Shown here piece by piece: positions 18,365-27,500 of a stretch of DNA of 38,500 bases. The translations under genes were made by a program, and so were the position numbers. The stretch's first letter is position 1; each line of letters starts with the position of its first letter. The DNA is from Bacteriovorax sp. BSW11_IV (GTDB lineage: Bacteria; Bdellovibrionota; Bacteriovoracia; Bacteriovoracales; Bacteriovoracaceae): assembly GCF_000447755.1 (NCBI RefSeq), contig NZ_AUNE01000046.1:1-38500 (forward strand), written 5' to 3'. Below the pieces are notes generated by a model. The model saw nothing but the letters and a program-made list of their open reading frames with translations, did not search any database and was not told the DNA's origin.

Positions 18365-20508
18365 GAAGAACGAATATATTCATTATTCTATCCATTTTCA
18401 TTTTTGGACAAATTTCATCTTTGGCCGAAATTGGAAATCTTCCAAGTCTAGAGTGGCAAAAGCAAGGTCTTGAAGACAAAATCAACGGTAAAGTTGAATC
18501 TCTTTTGCTTTCTATCTTAAAAAGAGATCAATTCAGTGTAGATGTTGAAATTGTATCGAATAATCCTGCTGATCCAGAATTTAATAAACCTCTTGATGCA
18601 AATGGGAAGAAAAAGGGCACTGGTATTGGCCCTAATGGTGAAGTAGAACTTTCTGAAGAAGAAAAAGCAAAGATTGAAGAAGAAAAGAAATTAGAAGAAG
18701 CAAAAAAGTCGAATGCTGCTATTAAATTCTCTGATGTAGAACCTGATGCAAATACAGGTGATCATATCGTATTTTCTAAATTTGGTATGGAAGCTCCTCT
18801 TATTGATGATTTTAAAGATTTTCAACCTGATGGGAAAATCTTTTTAACAATGGAAAATGATAACGATAAGAAGAAACTTGAAGAGTTGAAAGAAAAATTC
18901 AACGAAAAAGAAAAGCAATATCAAGAACGAATTAAAAAACTTCAATATGAAAAAAGCCAATCAGAAGGGCAAGTCTCTCCAGTTGAACAGATGTGGAAGT
19001 ATAACAACACAATTGATATTTTCAAAAATCTTAAAGAAGTGAATATTCTTGTTCGTTTAAGTGAAGGCCTAGATGAACCAGTTAAGAAGAAAATTGAAAA
19101 ATATGTTCGTGATCTTAGATTTAACTTAGGTTCCATTGAGCCATCTATCAAATTTGAGTACTCAATTCTTGGTAATGATATTAATCAACCAACGAAAATG
19201 GATAAGATGAAAGAGTGGCTAGAATACGCAAGTAAATATGCAACTCTATTTGGTATTGTTATTGGAACTATTCTCTTTGGTCTCATTGCAAATGGTCTAG
19301 TTAAGAAATACTTTGAACTTAATACAGGTGTTTCTAACACAGGTAATTTCAAAATGGATGGTGGGGCAGACCAAAAAGATTCTGCCAAAGAAGAAGGACT
19401 TCCTGCACTTCCTGGCGGATTTGATGCTGGAGAAATGGCCGTTGCTGGCCTTAACGGAATTGAGAGATTTAAGTTCTATATTAAGAATACACCGAATGAT
19501 GCCATCATGCTTGTTAAGAAATGGGTGCGTGGAGATGAAAAAGGATCTGATTCAGCTCTTAGGGCCCTTGTACAACAGATGGAGAACGATGAACTTAAAA
19601 TTATTTTTGGTTCATTATCTGAGAATGAGAGAACTCACTGGCGCAACTTGCTAGATAAGCCACTTCATGGTCCTGAGCTTTCTCGTGCTAATGACTTTAT
19701 TAGTAATCAGATTGTTCAAAGTGTTATTGTTCCTTCGACAATTGATGATCCTGAAACATACGATCTAATTCTGAAGTTAACTCCAGAAAAAGTCGTGGCC
19801 ATGGTTCAAGCAGATCCGAAAATGTCTGCCATCTTAATGAACGCATTAAGCTTGTCATTTGTTAACGAAGTTTTATCGAAATGTCCTGAGAATATTAGAG
19901 ATACTATTATTAATAAGTCTGTTGAAGTTAAAGCTAAAGATGTTGTTGCTGCTCAGGGCACATTAAAATCTCTTCTAGCGAAGTATGTTGAAACTGTTGA
20001 GGAGAAACCATTTGTTGAAAAATTATTGAAATTGATTCCAATGACAACTCCAGATCTTGAAGAGTCTCTATTTAAGGCCCTTGCTAGAAATATTAATGCC
20101 GATGTCTTGAAAACTACGGCATTATCAAATTTTCCTGCGGCCCTTATTTCAGAGTTGCCAGTACCATTTTTGAAATCAGTACTGTCTTCTTACCCATTGG
20201 AGAAAAAAGTTAAAATGCTTCTTTCTGTTGATGAAGAGATTAGAACAATTTTTATGGAAATCTTTGCACCAGAAGGTTCCAAGGCCAATGATCTTATTAT
20301 GATTGAATTTGAGTCATATGAGCGCGATGAAAGTGAAATGGATAAAATCACTGAAAATGCATCTAAATACTGGCACGACTTTGTTCTTTATACTCGAAAT
20401 GAGATTAATAAAGATAAGACATATTCTAAAGAGATTTCAGATCTTCTGGAAACTTGGAGTCAGGATATGGAAGTCACGAAGAAAAATCATTTACGCGAAG
20501 TCGCTTAA
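18361..20508 (+). CDS. FliF C-terminal-like/FliG-like fused inner-membrane protein
   Basis: 715 residues. The GTG start overlaps the upstream stop by 4 bases. Order: signal peptide about 1-22; LEDKINGKVESLLLSILKRD (37-56) and SVDVEIVSN, resembling the first half of the FliF C-terminal periplasmic domain; a charged coiled-coil linker (about 95-205); then VNILVRLSEGLDEPVKKKIE (227-246) plus IEPSIKFEYSIL, resembling its second half. A membrane span follows at about 292-313. Residues 369-390 (RFKFYIKNTPNDAIMLVKKW) match the FliG-binding tail of FliF (NPxxxAxLLRxWL type). The remaining 320 residues are helical repeats resembling FliG middle and C-terminal domains (TPEKVVAMVQADPKMSAI, SFVNEVLSKCPENIRDTI). 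FliF's usual ring-building modules and first span are absent, so it is not a normal MS-ring protein. Its place at the end of an envelope operon suggests a ring-like inner-membrane base. The assignment is by pattern, without a search. Confidence 0.72.
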   Translation: MRRTNIFIILSIFIFGQISSLAEIGNLPSLEWQKQGLEDKINGKVESLLLSILKRDQFSVDVEIVSNNPADPEFNKPLDANGKKKGTGIGPNGEVELSEEEKAKIEEEKKLEEAKKSNAAIKFSDVEPDANTGDHIVFSKFGMEAPLIDDFKDFQPDGKIFLTMENDNDKKKLEELKEKFNEKEKQYQERIKKLQYEKSQSEGQVSPVEQMWKYNNTIDIFKNLKEVNILVRLSEGLDEPVKKKIEKYVRDLRFNLGSIEPSIKFEYSILGNDINQPTKMDKMKEWLEYASKYATLFGIVIGTILFGLIANGLVKKYFELNTGVSNTGNFKMDGGADQKDSAKEEGLPALPGGFDAGEMAVAGLNGIERFKFYIKNTPNDAIMLVKKWVRGDEKGSDSALRALVQQMENDELKIIFGSLSENERTHWRNLLDKPLHGPELSRANDFISNQIVQSVIVPSTIDDPETYDLILKLTPEKVVAMVQADPKMSAILMNALSLSFVNEVLSKCPENIRDTIINKSVEVKAKDVVAAQGTLKSLLAKYVETVEEKPFVEKLLKLIPMTTPDLEESLFKALARNINADVLKTTALSNFPAALISELPVPFLKSVLSSYPLEKKVKMLLSVDEEIRTIFMEIFAPEGSKANDLIMIEFESYERDESEMDKITENASKYWHDFVLYTRNEINKDKTYSKEISDLLETWSQDMEVTKKNHLREVA

Positions 20509-20511
20509 AAT

Positions 20512-20540
20512 AAAAAGGCCTCCATATTGGAGGCCTTTTT
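20512..20540. terminator. Bidirectional rho-independent terminator
   Basis: A perfect 13-bp stem (20512-20524 with 20528-20540) has a three-base loop, A5 on one side and T7 on the other. The GC core GGCCTCC makes it strong. It closes the six-gene operon on the plus strand and pfkA on the minus strand; the pfkA stop codon begins at the very next base. Confidence 0.92.
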
Positions 20541-21527
20541 TTATATAGATAGAGTTCTAACAATATCTAGATACTTGCTCTCTACTTCAATTTTCTTTTG
20601 CAAACATTCTTCGAATGGAACAGAGATAATCTCACCATGCCTCATTGCTGTAACAACGGCAGATTTTCCTGAGTACAATTCTTTAACTGCAAGGTAGCCC
20701 ATTTCTGAAGCGATTAAGCGGTCTGTTGAAATTGGATTTCCACCTCGTTGAATATGACCAAGGATACATACATGAGCGTCAATTGAGTAAGAATTTTTCA
20801 GCTCTTCTTGAACTCTATAGCAAAGTCCTGGTTTTTCACCTTCGGCCGCAATAATAATTGAAGATGTTTTTCCTCTGGCAATCCCTCTTTTAATATCACC
20901 AGCGATTTGTTCAAAATCAATTTCTTCATTTTTAGTTGGAAGAATAATATTTTCAGCACCTGTCGCAAGTCCAACATTTAGTGCAATTGCGGGAGACTTT
21001 TTACCCATAACTTCTACAATAAAAGTTCTGTCATGAGATGAAGCAGTGTCTCTAATCTTATCCACGGCATCAATGGCCGTTTGAACAGCAGTGTCAAAAC
21101 CAATGCTGTAATCCGTTCCTGAAATATCGTTATCAATTGTTCCCGGAATACCTGCCACAGGAATTGCATGTTCAGTATGTAAAGACCATGCACCATTGAA
21201 CGAACCGTTCCCGCCAATAACAACTAAGGCATCAATTTTTTTTCTCTTTAAGATATGGGCAGCTTCTTTACGAATATCCGCTTGGTGAAATTCCATACAT
21301 CGCGAAGTTTGTAGCATGGTTCCACCGTGTTGAAGAATATTACCAACACTTGAAGCATCCATTTTTTTGATATTACCTTCAAGTAAACCTTGAAAACCTC
21401 TTTGGATTCCATAAACTTCAAGGTTGAGATTAATGGCCGTTCTAACAACTGATCGAATTGCACAGTTCATTCCCGGACTATCACCACCACTACATAAAAC
21501 AGCAATTGACTTAATCTGCTCACTCAT
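20541..21527 (-). CDS. pfkA: 6-phosphofructokinase, with altered active-site residues
   Basis: 328 residues, the usual bacterial PfkA length. It phosphorylates fructose 6-phosphate to the 1,6-bisphosphate in glycolysis. Visible motifs are GGDSPGMN (14-21), GGTMLQTSR (68-76), PGTIDND with base Asp132, SHDR (164-167), MGK (174-176) and GHIQRGG. PGTIDND, and Gly after the third motif position, point to the ATP-using rather than the PPi-using type. Three usual residues differ. The GGDGS loop reads GGNGS (Asn107 for the Mg-binding Asp103 of E. coli). MGR reads MGK. The Arg six residues before the His of GHIQRGG is His. AAGGA precedes the ATG. It is co-transcribed behind gpmI with a 9-base gap, a glycolytic pair. 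Confidence 0.93.
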   Translation of the reverse strand: MSEQIKSIAVLCSGGDSPGMNCAIRSVVRTAINLNLEVYGIQRGFQGLLEGNIKKMDASSVGNILQHGGTMLQTSRCMEFHQADIRKEAAHILKRKKIDALVVIGGNGSFNGAWSLHTEHAIPVAGIPGTIDNDISGTDYSIGFDTAVQTAIDAVDKIRDTASSHDRTFIVEVMGKKSPAIALNVGLATGAENIILPTKNEEIDFEQIAGDIKRGIARGKTSSIIIAAEGEKPGLCYRVQEELKNSYSIDAHVCILGHIQRGGNPISTDRLIASEMGYLAVKELYSGKSAVVTAMRHGEIISVPFEECLQKKIEVESKYLDIVRTLSI

Positions 21528-21536
21528 TTCTTTTCC

Positions 21537-23072
21537 TTATTCAAAAATATTCTTTCCAACAAATGTTGGAGGAAATTCAACACCCATAGCATAGAGTACA
21601 GTAGGAGATACATCTTTAAGTGCATGTTCACCATGAGAAACATCAACTTTTTGATTTTTAAGTTTCTCATTAATTACGGCAAAAGGCACTGGTGAATTTG
21701 TGTGAGAAGTGTGGGGTGTCCCATCTTCGTACATCATTTGATCACTGTTTCCATGATCGGCGGTGATCATAAGAGTAATATTCTTCTCTTTGCATTTTTG
21801 GTAAAGTCTTTCAACACACTTATCAAGGGCCTCGATGGCCTTGATAGCCGCTTCAAATTTACCTGTATGACCAACCATATCTGAATTTGCAAAATTAACG
21901 AGATAAAAATCTACTGATTCATCGTCGAGGGCCTTAATGAGTCTATCTGTGACTAAGGGGGCACTCATTTCTGGTTTTTCGTCGTAAGTTTTAACTTCTT
22001 TAGGGGAAGGAATAAGCACATGCTCTTCATTCTTAAAAGGCTTCTTTTCTCCACCATTAAAAAAGAATGTAACGTGCGCGTATTTTTCTGTTTCAGCAAT
22101 TTTAAATTGCTTTTTACCGATAGAGCTTAAGTACTCAGACATCCCGCCGCTAACTTTTTCTTTGTCAAAAAGAATAGGTAATTCGATATCATCTGGAATA
22201 TAGGGAGTCATACACAGGAAGTAGACAGGTTTTAGCGTTCTATCAAATTCTGAGAAATCTGGTAGAGTCATAGCTTGTGAAATTTGAATGGCCCTGTCTG
22301 GTCTAAAATTTAGGAAAAATACACAGTCATTATTTCTCATCGCAAATTCTTTTTTGAAAAGAACTGGCGTGATAAATTCATCAAAGATTTCTTTTTTATA
22401 TTCTGCTTCTAAATACTCTTCCGGAGAAAGGTCAGTGATATCCCCATGTCCACTAAATGCATTAATGGCATGCTCAATTTTATTCCATCTTCTATCCCTG
22501 TCCATTCCAATAGAGCGTCCTTGCATCGAAGCGAAATTGAAGCCACTCATGGCCTGAAGCTCTTGAATATACTTTTTCCCACAAGCAGGAGGGGTATCAC
22601 GCCCATCCATAAAAGCGTGGAAAAACACCTCAATACCTTCGTATCGAGAAAGGGCCTTTATCGTTTCTTTAATATGTTCAATATGCGAGTGAACTCCACC
22701 ATCCGAAAGCAGACCCATGAGATGAATACGTCCAGAGTTGGCCTTGGCCGTTTCAATGAGCTCTCTTATTAAGGGTAAATCAGCATAAGTTCCATTGCTG
22801 ATTGATTCATTAATTCTCACTAAGTCTTGGCGCACTGGACGGCCGGCGCCGAGGTTCATGTGACCAACTTCCGAGTTCCCCGTAACACCTTTAGGAAGAC
22901 CAACACTTTCTCCACCTGCTTCGATGGTCGTAAATGGGTAATTCGCAAAGAGATAATCAATATGGGGTTTATTTGCGTGCTTTATAGCATTCTTATGATC
23001 TTCAGAATTGATCCCGAAACCATCGAGAATCACTAGAAGCGCACGGTTTGAGATAGCTTTAATTGATGTCAT
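21537..23072 (-). CDS. gpmI: 2,3-bisphosphoglycerate-independent phosphoglycerate mutase
   Basis: 511 residues, matching the family's usual length. It interconverts 3- and 2-phosphoglycerate using two metal ions and a phospho-serine. Seen: LLVILDGFG at the N-terminus with the first metal aspartate, VTGNSEVGHMNLGAG with the nucleophilic serine, HAFMDGRDTPP, NFRPDRAIQ, NSDMVGHTG and TADHGNSDQM with metal ligands. I start at the ATG at 23072 because GAGG is 6 bases before it; in-frame ATGs at 23102, 23099 and 23078 add an unrelated extension. The stop is 9 bases before pfkA, so the two glycolytic genes form an operon ending at the shared terminator. Confidence 0.95.
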   Translation of the reverse strand: MTSIKAISNRALLVILDGFGINSEDHKNAIKHANKPHIDYLFANYPFTTIEAGGESVGLPKGVTGNSEVGHMNLGAGRPVRQDLVRINESISNGTYADLPLIRELIETAKANSGRIHLMGLLSDGGVHSHIEHIKETIKALSRYEGIEVFFHAFMDGRDTPPACGKKYIQELQAMSGFNFASMQGRSIGMDRDRRWNKIEHAINAFSGHGDITDLSPEEYLEAEYKKEIFDEFITPVLFKKEFAMRNNDCVFFLNFRPDRAIQISQAMTLPDFSEFDRTLKPVYFLCMTPYIPDDIELPILFDKEKVSGGMSEYLSSIGKKQFKIAETEKYAHVTFFFNGGEKKPFKNEEHVLIPSPKEVKTYDEKPEMSAPLVTDRLIKALDDESVDFYLVNFANSDMVGHTGKFEAAIKAIEALDKCVERLYQKCKEKNITLMITADHGNSDQMMYEDGTPHTSHTNSPVPFAVINEKLKNQKVDVSHGEHALKDVSPTVLYAMGVEFPPTFVGKNIFE

Positions 23073-23151
23073 TTTCATCCTCGTGTAAATATCCTTCATC
23101 ATTATAGTCCCTAAAAATGGACCTTAAAAGATGAACTCGACGTTTATTGCC

Positions 23152-23175
23152 CAGGCCTAAGTCAAGAAAGGCCTG
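23152..23175. repeat. Inverted repeat in the divergent gpmI/pilin intergenic region
   Basis: CAGGCCT (23152-23158) and AGGCCTG (23169-23175) form a 7-bp inverted repeat with a 10-base gap. There is no T-run, so it is not a terminator. It sits upstream of gpmI and about 85 bases before the pilin-cluster -10 box. An operator is possible. AGGCCT is itself palindromic and GGCC is common here, which lowers its weight. Confidence 0.35.
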
Positions 23176-23238
23176 CCTCATTATTAAGCCAGTCAACTTT
23201 TGGCAAAAATCAGGAAATTTTGTTCATTTTATACGTTT

Positions 23239-23267
23239 TTCTAATAGTTTATAGATTTTGGTATAAT
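23239..23267 (+). promoter_or_regulatory. Extended -10 promoter of the pilin-like cluster
   Basis: TGGTATAAT (23259-23267) is a perfect extended -10 element. The -35 region 17 bases upstream (TTCTAA, 23239-23244) is weak, as is common with extended -10 promoters. RNA would start near 23274, giving a leader of about 60 bases before the ATG at 23335. Confidence 0.65.
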
Positions 23268-23334
23268 AATCAAAGTTTATCGAGACTAAAAGAGTTTATG
23301 ATTTGAGTAAGTTATATTCAAAAGGGGTGGGATT

Positions 23335-24465
23335 ATGAATAAAAACAGTCAATCCGGTTTTGCTTTAGGACTAGCTGTTCTTGTTTTGGCCGCTGTGGCC
23401 GGTGGTTCGTTTTTAATCTTTAAAAGATTAGAAACATCAAATAGGGCAGCACAAAATGAAATTAAAAATGAAAGAGGTCGTGTCGAAACTCAGAAAATTC
23501 TGGGGCTAGGCGGTTTCCTTATTTCAAATAACCTCATTCTTTGTAAGCAAGGTAAATGGGGTAATGGTGTTTATGAAAACCAGTGTAAGTGGATGGGGCA
23601 ACAAAAAGATAAGAACTATGATCCATCAGACTTTGGTCTAAGCAACCTTAGATATGAAAATAATGGGGATCTTGTTTTTGATCTTGTACAAGATAAAGAC
23701 TCATTCAAATACAAAAGTAGTATTACTTTCAGATTAATTGGTACTGACAATAATGAATCATTGAAAAAAGCACTTGGGGAGAAATCTCCAACAGTTCGTT
23801 TCATTGATAAAGATAATTTTGTAGTTATGACTAAGGCCAGTGTTGATATGCCAGATATCGGTGGTCGTATTGATCAAGTTGATGGTCTTGGTGCATTCAA
23901 AAGACCTATCGCCATTCCAAGTATCAACATTCGTGGATCTAGCTGTCTTGCTCAGTGTAATACGTCTTTAAGTGAACACATCAATCCAGCTTGTCGTGGT
24001 GAATTCTCAATTGATGTTGATACAATGACAGATATTGAAATCGTTACGCACAATGAAGGACCAGGTGTTCTTTATGCTCTTGATTATGAAAGACAAGTTG
24101 TATTTAGCAAGGATGTAACTGGGGTAGTTGCACCTGCAAATACAAAAGCTTCACTTCCAATTGATGGATTTGTTCCAGCAAACACTACTGTTCAATGGGC
24201 GGATAGAGTTCCATGTGCAACTTTTGTTAAGAACGTAACTAAGAGAGTTGTAAATAGAGGATTAGCAGGTTCTTCAACTTCTGAAGAAAAAGTGAGTCAG
24301 CACTCTGAGCCTGCAGGGTCTATTGTATATAAACTAGATGCAGCTTCGCCGCTGTCAAATATTGAGCCTTTTAGATTGAATACTAAGATTCTAGCTGAAG
24401 GTGATGTAATCAAAGGTAAAGTGAAGGAAACAACTGTAACAATTTTTGTTAATCCTCCACATTAA
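23335..24465 (+). CDS. Pilin-like membrane-anchored protein (GspK/PilX-like N-terminus)
   Basis: 376 residues, with AAGGGG upstream of the ATG. The N-terminus MNKNSQSGFALGLAVLVLAA is a short polar leader ending in Gly, then Phe and a long hydrophobic helix, as in type IV prepilins. The usual Glu at mature position 5 is absent (FALGL). Loss of Glu5 is known for the GspK/PilX group that sits at the pilus tip. The large exported part contains several cysteines (for example CKQGKWGNGVYENQC, SSCLAQC) and beta-rich sequence, with no enzymatic motif. It is the first gene of a four-gene run with two true prepilins, which supports the pilus reading. It might instead be a simple N-terminally anchored periplasmic protein. 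Confidence 0.68.
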   Translation: MNKNSQSGFALGLAVLVLAAVAGGSFLIFKRLETSNRAAQNEIKNERGRVETQKILGLGGFLISNNLILCKQGKWGNGVYENQCKWMGQQKDKNYDPSDFGLSNLRYENNGDLVFDLVQDKDSFKYKSSITFRLIGTDNNESLKKALGEKSPTVRFIDKDNFVVMTKASVDMPDIGGRIDQVDGLGAFKRPIAIPSINIRGSSCLAQCNTSLSEHINPACRGEFSIDVDTMTDIEIVTHNEGPGVLYALDYERQVVFSKDVTGVVAPANTKASLPIDGFVPANTTVQWADRVPCATFVKNVTKRVVNRGLAGSSTSEEKVSQHSEPAGSIVYKLDAASPLSNIEPFRLNTKILAEGDVIKGKVKETTVTIFVNPPH

Positions 24466-24515
24466 GATTTAAGTCATAGTAGTTAAAAGATTATTTTTCG
24501 CTAGGAGAGTGGTAC

Positions 24516-27500
24516 GTGAACTGGAAATCTAAAAGACAACGCGGTATGAGTATGGTCGAAGTGATGGTGGCACTAGGTGTCGTCGGAGCTGGTGCCTATA
24601 TCGCAATCAACGCTTCAAAATTTATATCAACCCATGAGAAATCTGCTAATAAGTCGAGTTCAATGACACTTGTTAACCAAGAACTTCTTAAAGGTGCTAT
24701 GCGTATGCTAAATCATACGACAGATGGCAATAAGAACGTTAATGGTGTTTGTAAAATTGTAAACTCGGATGCTATTGCACCGGGTGTTGGTAGTATCTAT
24801 ATTAATCTTGGAAATCCAACGGCCGTATTTACAGGTGCTCGTTGGAGTGAATTGTTACCAAATTGGGATTCAACAACTTCACAAGAATGTAATCAAAAAG
24901 ACAAAGCGTGGGGCCGTTGTCTAGCGATTAAATCAGTTTCAAATATGAATATGACAGCAGATCAATTGAAGAAGTTGAATGTTGTTGGTGATGTTCGTAT
25001 CACTCCTGTAAATATGAACTCAAGCCTTGGAATGAACTTATTTCAAGAAATTCCTGTGGCGATTAGAAATAAAAATACTGACGTTAAAAACGTAGGTTTT
25101 ATTGTTGAGGCGTCCGTTTTCTTTAATAAGGAAAATGGTGAAGGCCGTGAACAAAAAGAGCTTAAAGATTTCGTTTGGGCCCCTTCTGTAGGGACTTGTG
25201 ATTATAGACTTGCTAACGGAACACAAGTAAAACTCTCTCTCGCTGGTACTGGAGCATCTGATCCGGAAGGAAAGACTGTTTATAATAGAAGTGGTTTCGG
25301 TGGTAATAAGAAAGTTCCTCTAGAAGTAAGTTTCAATAAAAGTCAGGCACAAGAAGGTCTACTTTCTGAGAACGGACAATATATTACAACGAACTCACAA
25401 AAGAATATTTATGGTTCATGTAATGAAGTTCTTTATAGATGTCCGCAAGAGAATTCAAACAATAGAGAGTATGATGCCGTTAAGTATCAAGCACGTTTGA
25501 AATACAACACTGATAATCAGTTAACGAATTCAACTTCTATGAATGCTAATTTTAAATTTAGCTTCAAAAAAGGTGGAAGTAGTGGTGCCAGAGCGGGTGG
25601 ATCACAAGATGTTCGTTATGCCTTTGATGGCAAAGAACTAACTGAAAATGAAATGCCTGTAAACGTAAATGGATCTCACGAACTACTTATCGCAGTTACT
25701 GATAAAGGTTCAAGTAATGCAAACGGTCTTTGTAGAAGTGTTTGTAGAAAAGATTCAAACTACAATAAAAGTGGAACAGACTATGTTGATAGATTCTCTC
25801 CATTTCTTGAGTATGTATTCAGCGGATTTAATTCTAAGGGATTCGTAGACTCCTCAACAGAAGAGCTTGGTTGTACAGCTTGTTATATGAAAAGTTGTGA
25901 TCAATTTGGTCTAGGAACTTTTGGAAAAATGGATGAAATGCCAAATCAACCACTTGATTCTATCGTTCCAGAATGTTCTTTAAAAGAATCTAATGAGACA
26001 GTATTTGGGATGAACCCATATTTTAATGCAAATAAAACTGGTGGAAACTGGGGCGATTCATCAAAAACATGTATCGCTGCTAGATTAAATTCTACTCAAG
26101 ATGGTTTTGTCTACTCTGCTGAAAGTTGTTCTGAACAACTTCCTGTTATGTGTTACAACTACGGTACTTTCTTACTTGCTAGAGATGTTAGCTTATCATC
26201 TGAACAGTTGGCAAAAGTTCCTTTTAGTAGTGCAAATGACAGATGTGTACTTATGGGAATGGAGACAACTCCTGCTCAAGAGCTACGCGACTATATGGGA
26301 ACACCAAATCTTCCATTTCCAGTTGATGGTGCTAACTTCAAATACTTAAACCTTGCACAACAAGGGTTTTTCTTAGCGCCACAACTTCCACAAGACTACA
26401 TGGACTTCAACAAGTGGAGAGAAGAGAGAAAAATTAGTAGTGATACTAAATTTTGGGTAGCAATGAAAAAAGATGGTAATGACTTTGCTGTTATTCCTCC
26501 AGCTGTAAGTGCTAAGGCCGAGAACGCAAGGTTTGCAGTTTTCTTTGATGGCCAAGGTAGTTTAACTTATAGAGACTATAAATTTAATCTAGGGCTAGCT
26601 CCTTTAAGTGGATCAAACTATGGTGCAGTTCTTTCGAATCATTTGAAGTTCAAAGGTTTAAAAGTTGCTAATGACAATGATCCATTTGGAAATGGCGACC
26701 AGTTAAAATTCCTTTGTCGTAAAAAGAGCTATCCATTTGATCTTTTCATCTCAAGTCAAGATTCAAAAGAACAAGATAAGGGTGATATGATCTGTGGTTT
26801 TGAAGGTGGAGTTTTCGCTCCTCCAACATCTGCTGTGAGTTGGGTTAAGGCCTTAACTTTGGTTGCACCAATTCATAAAAGACATGCTTTCCCTAATCCT
26901 GAAATTAACAAAGCTGATGATGTTCAAGTCGTATGGGTTGCCTTAAAAGGAAGCTCTGCTGATGTGATGACATTTCAACCTTACAATTCTTCTTACTTGA
27001 AAAATATTGGTGATACATCAATTTACACTCCTGAGAGTGTTGATGGTGATGTGAGACTAATGGATGGAGATGGTAAATTTCATGATCCAAAAGCTCAGTT
27101 AGTTGGAAATACTTTTGGCTCAATCAAAATGGATCCAAATGTTCGTTTCAGAGTTAGAATTAACGATGACGCTACGATTGAAGTTCTTTTCAATCCTGGT
27201 GGAACTGCGAAAAAAGAATACTCTGCTGATGAAGTTGTAAATATGTTCAATGCAGCAGCTGGTTCAAGAGCTAAAATGGAAAAAGCAAACCTTGGACCAC
27301 TTGGACTATTTAAGAATTTCAGAATTAAGTCTCTATCAGCTCAATCAAACTCTGAGGTTAAAATTTTAACTGGTGGAGCTGAGTCTGAACTAGGTTTTGG
27401 AGCTGGGCAAACTGCTTATGCGCCTAACTCACAGAGACTTTGCTATAAAGACAATGGTTATTTAGAGTCTCGTAATAAAGATTATAATTGTGGAGCAAAT

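Noticed and set aside
18361-20508. Ordinary flagellar MS-ring protein or type III secretion YscJ
   Set aside because: The N-terminal ring-building modules are missing, there is a signal peptide instead of a first span, no lipobox, and no flagellar or secretion neighbours in the operon.
20541-21527. Pyrophosphate-dependent phosphofructokinase
   Set aside because: PGTIDND rather than PKTIDND, and Gly rather than Asp after the Asn of the GGNGS loop, point to ATP use.
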